From Cloacibacterium sp. TD35 (lineage in GTDB: Bacteria > Bacteroidota > Bacteroidia > Flavobacteriales > Weeksellaceae), in contig NZ_CP104850.1 of assembly GCF_028864635.1 (NCBI RefSeq), positions 1 to 64,000 on the forward strand: a stretch of DNA of 64,000 nucleotides, written 5' to 3'. Positions within the stretch are counted from its first letter, which is position 1. Every line of letters begins with the position of its first letter. This document shows, piece after piece, positions 8,262-14,914 of the stretch. The notes beneath the pieces were generated by a model. It made no database searches. It saw nothing but the letters and a program-made list of their open reading frames with translations, and had not been told where the DNA came from. Made by a program: the position numbers and the translations under genes.

Positions 8262-9302
8262 TTAAATTTTATTTTTGATCAGTTTCTGAACAATTTGATT
8301 AAGTGCTTCTTTGTTTTCATTTACAAAAGAAAGTCCAGCTTGTATTAATGCATCAAGATTATCTTGTTTTACATTATCCATTTCTGGAGAAGCATTTTTA
8401 AGAGAAGGATTTAATCTATAATAATTTTTTTGGTTTCTATTTCCAAGGGTTTGGAACATTTGAGTAAGTTGATAATCTACGGTCTCTGCATTAGAGGACA
8501 TCAAAATATCAATCACTGGACTAATCCACTTTATTTTCCCTGCCTTTTCTAAACTTTTATAAGAGTAAGGTTTAGTTTCTGAACCAGTTCCAACGGAAAC
8601 AATAATCATATCATTTATTGATGGTCTATTTGGCTTCATGTGAGATTTCAAAACCTCTGAAAAAGGAATTTTTCTAGCCTCAGCATAGGCACAAAGTGCA
8701 GGATTATTGGCAAACAAACCTCCATCTATCAAACTAAAATATTGTCCATAAACTGATTTAATTTTAGCAGGAGAAAAATATGTTGGCGCTGCAGAAGTAG
8801 CTCTACAAATATCTCTGACTAGAAAATTATTAGTGGGTAGTTTTGCATCCCACGAATTAAACAGTTGAGCTTTTCTATTCTCAATATCATATGCTGTAAT
8901 TAAAGATGGTTTTGCTAAATCTTTCAATTCAAGATTTCCAAAAAAATCTAAAAGGTGTTTCTCTAATTCTTCTTCAGAAATTTTTTCACTGAAAAGACCA
9001 AAAGGATTTACCAATCTTTCCCAAAATCCAACACTAAAAATATTTTCTCCTTTTTCAGAGTATAATTCAAATGCTTTCTGGATAGAAAATTTAGCTTTCT
9101 TATTTTCTTCTGGATAAAGTAAAATTGAAGCTAAAATTCCGCCAGTACTACTACCTGCAATCAAATCAAAATAATCCCCCAATTTTAAACTAGGATTATC
9201 TTTTTGCTGAAGTTGCTCTTCTATGTATTTCAAAATAATACAAGGAATAATTCCTCTTATCCCTCCTCCATCAAGAGAAAGTATAGTAATTTTTTTGCTC
9301 AT
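8262..9302 (-). CDS. Patatin-like phospholipase
   Basis: This is a predicted lipid acyl hydrolase of 346 residues. The patatin signatures are all present: the oxyanion-hole motif GGGIRG (12-17), the nucleophile elbow GSSTG with Ser52, and the catalytic Asp193 in DGGLFANNP. Family members hydrolyse membrane phospholipids. Bacterial relatives include CBASS effectors such as CapV and type VI lipase effectors. There is no signal peptide and no nucleotide-sensing partner gene nearby, so a CBASS role is not supported. The ATG at 9300-9302 is chosen because residues before it are not family-like. Its own operator-promoter lies about 100-130 bp upstream, and the M15 peptidase gene precedes it. Together they suggest concerted attack on membrane and wall. 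Confidence 0.85.
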   Translation of the reverse strand: MSKKITILSLDGGGIRGIIPCIILKYIEEQLQQKDNPSLKLGDYFDLIAGSSTGGILASILLYPEENKKAKFSIQKAFELYSEKGENIFSVGFWERLVNPFGLFSEKISEEELEKHLLDFFGNLELKDLAKPSLITAYDIENRKAQLFNSWDAKLPTNNFLVRDICRATSAAPTYFSPAKIKSVYGQYFSLIDGGLFANNPALCAYAEARKIPFSEVLKSHMKPNRPSINDMIIVSVGTGSETKPYSYKSLEKAGKIKWISPVIDILMSSNAETVDYQLTQMFQTLGNRNQKNYYRLNPSLKNASPEMDNVKQDNLDALIQAGLSFVNENKEALNQIVQKLIKNKI

Positions 9303-9399
9303 TATTTGGTGTTTGTTTAAAGGTGAAAACAAAATAATTCATTAATAGAGATAAAGAATGATAATCTTCCTTGAATTATATTGTAGTGAATTAATAAAA

Positions 9400-9435
9400 C
9401 AAATGTAGATGAAGGTTACGCCAAAACTCGTCGTA
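9400..9435 (-). promoter_or_regulatory. Operator-promoter of the patatin-like gene
   Basis: The minus strand has TACGACGAGTTTTGGCGT (9418-9435), then TACATTTG (9400-9407), a perfect -7 box at the conserved 18-bp offset. The transcript would have a leader of about 90 nt before the ATG at 9302. Confidence 0.75.
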
Positions 9436-9446
9436 AGAAATTAATG

Positions 9447-9947
9447 TTAAAAAATTACATATCCCAATATGTCTCTTTTCATTTTAATTAGATTGCGCCA
9501 ACTTACCTTAGTAAAGTTTTTAGAAACTGGTAGGTATCTTCGTTCAAAATGAGGCAAATCTTTAAATCTAACCCAGTTACCTCCCCAATCCCAACCATTT
9601 TTTGCAAATATTTTAACACATTCATACCAATCGGCAATTTGGTCCCCATCCCAATCTTTTTTAGTATCAAAACTTGCTTCTTTTCCATCAATAATCAGAC
9701 ATATATCAACTGCCAAACCATAATTATGTATACTTTGTCCTGCTTTAGCATTAGTCACTTTCTTTTCTTTTGTGAGCCTTCCTCTCGCATATAATAGTTC
9801 TTGTTCTTCAAAAGTTCTGAGTCCTTGGGTAATTCTAATCTTGGCTCTTCCATTTAATGATTCATCACACTGATTAATAATCTTAGTTACTTCTTCTCTT
9901 ACTTTGGGATGAAGTTTTGCAATTCTTTGCCTGGTAATTTTGTCCAT
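9447..9947 (-). CDS. M15-family peptidoglycan peptidase (endolysin-like)
   Basis: This 166-residue single-domain peptidase has the zinc-binding pattern S-I-H-N-Y-G-L-A-V-D (72-81; His74 and Asp81) and L-P-H-F-E (His133), as in M15C L-alanyl-D-glutamate endopeptidases and D-Ala-D-Ala carboxypeptidases. Such enzymes cleave peptide stems of the cell wall and are common as phage endolysins. There is no signal peptide, so the substrate would be reached through lysis, a holin-like partner or a delivery particle. The ATG at 9945-9947 is preferred over an upstream TTG because it lies at the expected distance from the -7 box. The gene sits between the regulator and the phospholipase on the same strand. 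Confidence 0.85.
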   Translation of the reverse strand: MDKITRQRIAKLHPKVREEVTKIINQCDESLNGRAKIRITQGLRTFEEQELLYARGRLTKEKKVTNAKAGQSIHNYGLAVDICLIIDGKEASFDTKKDWDGDQIADWYECVKIFAKNGWDWGGNWVRFKDLPHFERRYLPVSKNFTKVSWRNLIKMKRDILGYVIF

Positions 9948-9971
9948 AATTTTAATATTTAATTTATTGGA

Positions 9972-10007
9972 CAAAACTATTTTTTCGAAGCGCCAAAAGT
10001 TGACGTA
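9972..10007 (-). promoter_or_regulatory. Operator-promoter of the M15 peptidase gene
   Basis: The minus strand reads TACGTCAACTTTTGGCGC (9990-10007) followed by TAGTTTTG (9972-9979), again with an 18-bp offset. The -7 box and the following TCCAATAAAT closely resemble the regulator's own promoter, which suggests duplication of a promoter unit. Confidence 0.75.
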
Positions 10008-10010
10008 AAT

Positions 10011-10037
10011 AAAAAAATCCGCCTATAAAGGCGGATT
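10011..10037 (-). terminator. Terminator of the WYL regulator gene
   Basis: AATCCGCCT and AGGCGGATT (10016-10037) form a 9-bp stem with a 4-nt loop. On the minus strand a run of seven T follows. It separates the regulator transcript from the M15 promoter immediately downstream. Confidence 0.85.
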
Positions 10038-10055
10038 AAATTAAAAACTATTTAG

Positions 10056-10973
10056 TTAAGAAAAGTAGTTTTTAATACTCTCTTGCAAATGAATTTTAAT
10101 ATCATCTATCAAACATTGTGGTTCTAAAACTTTCACTTCCTTACCATAAGAAAGAATCTCTTGCATAAAATCATAAGTAGGGTGAAGACACATCTCAAAT
10201 ATTACTTTTTCACTATTCTCAAGAGATATCTCTTGAGTTGAATGTAAAGGAAAACTTTTAATATATTCTGCTTGTTGCTTAGTGCATTCCAAAACAATTT
10301 TGTGAGGTTTTTGTTCTTCTAGATTCATCACTCCAAAAGAATTTTTGAAATGTTCCTTTACATCTATTTTATACTTCTCTTTAAAAGAAGCTTTATAAAC
10401 ATCTAAATATCTTATCCGATCCAATCCAAAAGATTTTGTTTTTTTATCTTTGGTATCTACTGCAAAAAGGTACCAACGATCTTTAGATTCTTTTAGAGCA
10501 AGTGGATGAACTTTTCTTTTTGTAACCTTTTGATTAAGAAAACTATAATGTTCAAATTCAACAACTTTTTTATTTCTTATTGCAAAAAGCAAATCATAGA
10601 AAGAATCAATTCCCCTTGGTTTTCTTGACTCTAAAAAAACAAAATCTGCAAAATCTGGATAAGTATTAATTGCATTTATAATCTGATAAGACTCTAAGAG
10701 TCTCTGATTATACTCATCAACTTCCATTACTGGTCTACTCGCAATAAAATATCTATTATCACCCTTCTTTTTATTCTGGATAACAAGATTAAATAAAGAA
10801 TTGATATCTTTTATGTCTCTTTGCAGAGTTCTAATTGAATATTGATATACATTAGCGTCTTGAAATTCCCTCGAATTGAGAAGATAATTTTCTATTTCTT
10901 CATAAGTTGCAGGACAACGCTCAAGTCGCTTTATGATTAAAGCATAACGTGCCAAAAAGAAATCTTTTTTCAT
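10056..10973 (-). CDS. WYL-domain transcriptional regulator
   Basis: This 305-residue regulator has an N-terminal winged helix-turn-helix (about 1-60, including S-I-R-T-L-Q-R-D-I) and a WYL domain (about 130-200) with the R-W-Y-L-F motif at 166-170 and S-F-G-L-D-R-I-R at 181-188. A C-terminal extension (WCX) follows. WYL proteins usually sense a small ligand or nucleic acid and often repress phage-defence or stress loci. Its own promoter carries the operator found at the other promoters of the block, so autoregulation and control of the block are the simplest reading. Similar regulators also occur singly in this family, so the link rests on the shared operator. Confidence 0.85.
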   Translation of the reverse strand: MKKDFFLARYALIIKRLERCPATYEEIENYLLNSREFQDANVYQYSIRTLQRDIKDINSLFNLVIQNKKKGDNRYFIASRPVMEVDEYNQRLLESYQIINAINTYPDFADFVFLESRKPRGIDSFYDLLFAIRNKKVVEFEHYSFLNQKVTKRKVHPLALKESKDRWYLFAVDTKDKKTKSFGLDRIRYLDVYKASFKEKYKIDVKEHFKNSFGVMNLEEQKPHKIVLECTKQQAEYIKSFPLHSTQEISLENSEKVIFEMCLHPTYDFMQEILSYGKEVKVLEPQCLIDDIKIHLQESIKNYFS

Positions 10974-10995
10974 GGTTTTAATTATTTTATTGGCA

Positions 10996-11030
10996 CAAAA
11001 TTAGAAAGTCAATGCGCCAAAGGATGACGC
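10996..11030 (-). promoter_or_regulatory. Operator-promoter of the WYL regulator
   Basis: The minus strand reads GCGTCATCCTTTGGCGC (11014-11030), with GCGTCA and TGGCGC as a near-perfect dyad. It is followed by TAATTTTG (10996-11003) at the 18-bp offset. The ATG lies about 20 nt downstream of the -7 box. Confidence 0.75.
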
Positions 11031-11041
11031 ATATAATTCAA

Positions 11042-11224
11042 TTAATATGTAAAAAAATTAAAAAAAACAAGACTTAGCTCTTTTTTCTTTTTTTTTCCGC
11101 TTATTCTTATGAATTCCTCAACATCGTCTTCGGAATAAACTTTATTTTCTCTAATCCAATCATGAAGTTCAGCCTTAAAAAACATTAGACTCCCTTTAGT
11201 AGGCCTATAAAAAGGAATTAAAGC
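11042..11224 (-). pseudogene. C-terminal remnant of an excisionase-like helix-turn-helix gene
   Basis: Translated on the minus strand, this stretch reads A-L-I-P-F-Y-R-P-T-K-G-S-L-M-F-F-K, then E-L-H-D-W-I, then a Lys-rich tail and a stop at 11042-11044. The I-P-F-Y-R-P-T-K-G pattern is the wing of the small MerR/excisionase-type DNA-binding proteins that are abundant in Bacteroidota mobile elements. The recognition helices are missing, and an in-frame TGA directly precedes the preserved part. It is therefore a broken gene and suggests that this site once carried an integrated element. Confidence 0.6.
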
Positions 11225-11295
11225 TCAACAAGTTAATTTTGTCAGTTTGCTATAACTTATATTTAGATATTTACAAGTTTCAATAGAATATTAAT

Positions 11296-11303
11296 TAAAT
11301 TTG
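11296..11303 (+). promoter_or_regulatory. -7 box of the secreted PLD-like gene
   Basis: TAAATTTG matches the Bacteroidota -7 consensus exactly and lies 15 bp before the ATG, giving a short leader. No convincing -33 element is visible. Confidence 0.45.
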
Positions 11304-11318
11304 TAAAAATACCAGTTT

Positions 11319-12959
11319 ATGATAAAAACTTTTACCAACTTATTTTTTGCCACCGTTTTATTCGCGGTTAATTCTCAAGCTCAGACCATTCAAGAATCCG
11401 ACTATACCTTAAACTACAAGGACAATAAAATTGAAGTTACCTTCAATAAAGGCGTTTCACTCAAAGCTTTTGACAACAAAACCCAAACCCTAAAGAGAAT
11501 TGCACAGGCAGTGAATCAAAACACTTTTGTCCTAGACAGCCTTAATCCTGCACAGGTCATCAAACTGGAATATACTTTTAATGACGATACTTCCAGAACT
11601 GCAAAAGCCAATTATATTGTGGCAAAATCAGCCTCTACAGGGGTAATGAATGTCTATTTCAACCATACCGTAAACAATACCTTAGCGCAATATCAAAATG
11701 CCGTAAACTTGGCAGACCAACTGGATAACAAACTCATTGATTATATCAACGCTTGTCAAAGCACCTTAGATATTGCCATTTACAACAGCTACTCTCCAGA
11801 TAGCTCTACAGGAATTGCTGGGGCAATCAATAGTGCATATGCTCGTGGGGTGAAAGTAAGAGTAATCTATGATGGAAGCACTTCTAGTGTGATGATTCCT
11901 TTGCTCAATCCTGCTATTCCCAAATTACCTAGTCCTACAACTTCTGACTATGGTATCATGCACAACAAATTTGTCATTTTCGATGCCGACAGCTCAGACC
12001 CAAACACCCCTTGGGTATGGACAGGTTCTACCAACTGGACTGCCGTTCAAATTGATGGTCCAGATAAAAACAATGCCATTGCTATTCAAGACCAAGCTTT
12101 AGCACAAGCCTATAAAAGCGAGTTTGAAGAAATGTGGGGTTCTAGTACTCTTACACCAAATACCACACTTTCAAAATTCGGACCATATAAAACAGACAAC
12201 ACACCTCACAATTTTGTAATTGGGGGCAAAGTAGTCAATGCCTATTTCAGCCCTTCTGATGGAGTGACAGCTAAAATTGTGAATGTCATCAACTCGGCCA
12301 ATACAGACATAGAAATTGCAGATATGCTCATCACTAGAGACGATATCCGTGATGCTTTAATCAACAAATACAATGCAGGTTTGTCAACCATCAATGCAGT
12401 ATTCGACAGCCAAAACCCAACGGGGAATGACTTTGCAGCTTTACAATCTGCCATTGGAACTACAAAAGTGGTAAAATATTCAGGAGCTGGAATTTTACAC
12501 CACAAATTCATGTTGGTAGACAATTACAATGCGGGTTCGGACCCTCAAGTCTTGACAGGCTCTCACAACTGGTCAACTTCTGCAGAAACCAAAAATGATG
12601 AAAACACCCTAATCATTCACGATAAAGTAATCACAGACCAATATTTCCAAGCATTCGCTTACCTCTACAATTTCGCAGGGGGCGTACTCAATGCTACAGA
12701 ATTTGCACAGCAAAATCATCAGCTCATTGCATATCCAAACCCAACAGCTGATGTTGCTTACATCAAATCAGACAGCCGTACAGCCAACCAAAGTGGTTCA
12801 TATACCATTTTCAATGTAGCAGGAAACAAAATACTGGAGAAACAGTTTACCCAACTGAAAGATGCCCCAATAGACCTTACAACATATCCAAAAGGACTCT
12901 ACTTCATCAACCTGAAAATCGGAGACAAAACCTACCAGACAAAACTCCTCAAAAAATAA
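11319..12959 (+). CDS. Secreted phospholipase D-like protein with T9SS type A sorting domain
   Basis: The 546-residue product starts with a clear signal peptide (about 1-21, ending S-Q-A-Q). It has two HKD catalytic motifs, H215-x-K217-x4-D222 and H394-x-K396-x4-D401, each followed by T-G-S-x-N-W. The pattern fits the PLD superfamily, which includes phospholipases and extracellular nucleases; the substrate cannot be read from sequence. The last 80 residues form a type A T9SS C-terminal domain (Y-P-N-P-T near the start, G-L-Y-F-I-N and K-L-L-K-K at the end), so export to the surface or medium is expected. The gene appears less AT-rich than its flanks, which hints at a separate origin. It is monocistronic, with its own terminator. 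Confidence 0.9.
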   Translation: MIKTFTNLFFATVLFAVNSQAQTIQESDYTLNYKDNKIEVTFNKGVSLKAFDNKTQTLKRIAQAVNQNTFVLDSLNPAQVIKLEYTFNDDTSRTAKANYIVAKSASTGVMNVYFNHTVNNTLAQYQNAVNLADQLDNKLIDYINACQSTLDIAIYNSYSPDSSTGIAGAINSAYARGVKVRVIYDGSTSSVMIPLLNPAIPKLPSPTTSDYGIMHNKFVIFDADSSDPNTPWVWTGSTNWTAVQIDGPDKNNAIAIQDQALAQAYKSEFEEMWGSSTLTPNTTLSKFGPYKTDNTPHNFVIGGKVVNAYFSPSDGVTAKIVNVINSANTDIEIADMLITRDDIRDALINKYNAGLSTINAVFDSQNPTGNDFAALQSAIGTTKVVKYSGAGILHHKFMLVDNYNAGSDPQVLTGSHNWSTSAETKNDENTLIIHDKVITDQYFQAFAYLYNFAGGVLNATEFAQQNHQLIAYPNPTADVAYIKSDSRTANQSGSYTIFNVAGNKILEKQFTQLKDAPIDLTTYPKGLYFINLKIGDKTYQTKLLKK

Positions 12960-12965
12960 CACAAG

Positions 12966-12996
12966 AATCTATCTCCACCGAGATAGATTTTTTTTA
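12966..12996 (+). terminator. Terminator of the PLD-like gene
   Basis: AATCTATCTC and GAGATAGATT form a 10-bp stem with a 4-nt loop, followed by a long T-run. Confidence 0.9.
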
Positions 12997-13058
12997 TTAA
13001 TTATCCACATTTAACACAAAATATACATTTTCAGTTTCTTAAGTTAATTTATTTTGTA

Positions 13059-13066
13059 TAAATTTG
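13059..13066 (+). promoter_or_regulatory. Candidate -7 box upstream of the DUF262 pair
   Basis: TAAATTTG fits the -7 consensus and would give a leader of roughly 150 nt before the ATG at 13221. The rest of the 260-bp gap up to the gene is AT-rich with no other clear element. Confidence 0.35.
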
Positions 13067-13220
13067 TTATAAACTAATAAGCCGAAACTCATATTACTCA
13101 ATTCACACAAACGCTTACAAAAAGATTTTTAATTAATCTTCAATAAGTTATTCGTTTTTATCATATTTGAAAGATGCGTATATTATGAGTTGTTGGAAAT
13201 GCTAATTAAACAAATAACTT

Positions 13221-14912
13221 ATGGAAAATATATTAGAATTAAAGACTATTAATGAGCTGAATCAGTACTCATTTTTTATTCCAGCTTATCAGAGAGGCTA
13301 TAAATGGACACCCAAAGAGGTGGAAGACTTATTGAATGACATAAATGAATTTAAGCCTAGACTCATCGGTGACACAGATGAAAAAACTTGGTACTGCCTG
13401 CAACCTATTGTTGTTAAAGAAATATCATCTTTAGACGGTAAAACACCCGAGTTTGAAGTTATTGACGGCCAACAAAGACTAACAACTATCTTCTTGATTC
13501 TTCAATATTTAAATCAAGACTATGTTCCAGAGAAGCGAGATAAACTTTTTGGACTAGACTATCAAACTAGACAAGGAACAAGTGATTTTCTTAACTCTTT
13601 AGATATAAATAATATTGTTGAGGAAAACATTGATTTTTACTACATTAATAATGCTTACCAAAAAATTAATCAGTGGTTTGATTCAAAGGGTGACAATTTT
13701 GATAAAAGTGATTTTCGTTCCAAGTTTAAGTTCCATTCAAAGGTAATTTGGTATCAAAGCAATGAAGAAAATCCTATATCTATCTTCACAAGAATAAACA
13801 TTGGGAAAATTCCTTTAACTAACTCCGAACTCATAAAAGCGCTATTTTTAAATAGCTCAAATTTTGAAAAAAGTAAACTAGAGAAGTTGAAGTTACGTCA
13901 ACTCGAAATTGCAACTGAATGGGATCAAATTGAGCAATCACTTCAAAATGATAGATTATGGTATTTTATTTCAGGAAATAAGATCTCAACCAATAGAATA
14001 GAATTAATATTCGACCTAATGAATGAAGAAGGAGATAAAAATGACTCTTATTCAACTTTTAGATTTTTCAGTAAAAAATTCAATAGCAAAACTCAAGAAG
14101 CAGTTGAAGAAAATTGGAAGGAAATCAAAGATTATTACCTAAGATTTAATGAGTGGTTTAACGAACGAGATTTATATCACAAAATTGGGTTCTTGGTATG
14201 TATCAATGCTGCTTCAATAAAAACTTTGTACAAAAAATCAAGTACATTAACCAAAACTGAATTCAGACAGTTTCTAGATAGTCAAATTAAAGATAATCTC
14301 AAAAATATTTCACTTGAGGATTTACAATATGGTGATAAGAATGTTAAATGGGTGCTCCTTTTATACAACATTCTGACAATGCTTAACAGCGAAAAAGACA
14401 ATTCATATTTCCCTTTTGACATCTTTAAAAATGAAAATTGGGATATTGAACATATAACTTCAGTTAAAGACGCTATTCCAGATAAAAATCGTGGCGATTG
14501 GGTTCAAGATGCATCAGCGTTTATTGACGACACTAAAGAGGGAGGAAAAGAGCTAAAGGAAAGAGCAAATAAATGTGATGTAACTAACGATGATGAATTC
14601 AAAAGTTTATTTGAAGACATAGTTTCACATTTTAATTCAGATATAAATGATGAGGATATAAATGACTTATCGAATCTTACTTTATTGGATTCTCAAACAA
14701 ATAGAGGTTATAAAAACGCTGTTTTTCCATTAAAAAGGAAGACAATCATAAATAGGGACAAGTCTGGAGTTTTTATACCTATTTGTACCAAAAATGTATT
14801 CTTGAAATATTTCAGTGAATATCCACCTAAAATTTCTTTTTGGACTCAAGATGATAGAGTAAAATATGAAGCTGACCTTTTTAAAGTTCTCAATAACTAT
14901 ATAACTGCATAG
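13221..14912 (+). CDS. DUF262/HNH (GmrSD- or SspE-like) protein, probable phage defence
   Basis: This 563-residue protein has an N-terminal DUF262 domain with PAYQRGYKW (21-29) and IDGQQRLTT (81-89), the ParB-like nucleotide-binding motifs of GmrS-type proteins. The C-terminal part is a DUF1524-type HNH module with D-I-E-H-I (about 408-412) and L-T-L-L-D-S-Q-T-N-R-G-Y-K-N (about 485-498). This architecture is that of type IV modification-dependent restriction proteins (GmrSD, SspE). The next DUF262 gene starts 2 bp after the stop, so the two are translationally coupled. The setting, next to a tyrosine recombinase and tRNA-Phe, supports a defence-island origin. The modification recognised is unknown. 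Confidence 0.85.
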   Translation: MENILELKTINELNQYSFFIPAYQRGYKWTPKEVEDLLNDINEFKPRLIGDTDEKTWYCLQPIVVKEISSLDGKTPEFEVIDGQQRLTTIFLILQYLNQDYVPEKRDKLFGLDYQTRQGTSDFLNSLDINNIVEENIDFYYINNAYQKINQWFDSKGDNFDKSDFRSKFKFHSKVIWYQSNEENPISIFTRINIGKIPLTNSELIKALFLNSSNFEKSKLEKLKLRQLEIATEWDQIEQSLQNDRLWYFISGNKISTNRIELIFDLMNEEGDKNDSYSTFRFFSKKFNSKTQEAVEENWKEIKDYYLRFNEWFNERDLYHKIGFLVCINAASIKTLYKKSSTLTKTEFRQFLDSQIKDNLKNISLEDLQYGDKNVKWVLLLYNILTMLNSEKDNSYFPFDIFKNENWDIEHITSVKDAIPDKNRGDWVQDASAFIDDTKEGGKELKERANKCDVTNDDEFKSLFEDIVSHFNSDINDEDINDLSNLTLLDSQTNRGYKNAVFPLKRKTIINRDKSGVFIPICTKNVFLKYFSEYPPKISFWTQDDRVKYEADLFKVLNNYITA

Positions 14913-14914
14913 AC

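Noticed and set aside
8262-9302. Reading the patatin-like gene as a CBASS effector
   Set aside because: There is no cyclic-nucleotide synthase, Cap2/Cap3 or STING/SAVED-like gene in the neighbourhood.
165-9974. Complete prophage or contractile injection system
   Set aside because: No capsid, portal, terminase, sheath, tube, baseplate or AAA+ genes could be found; only fibre-like and lytic genes are present.
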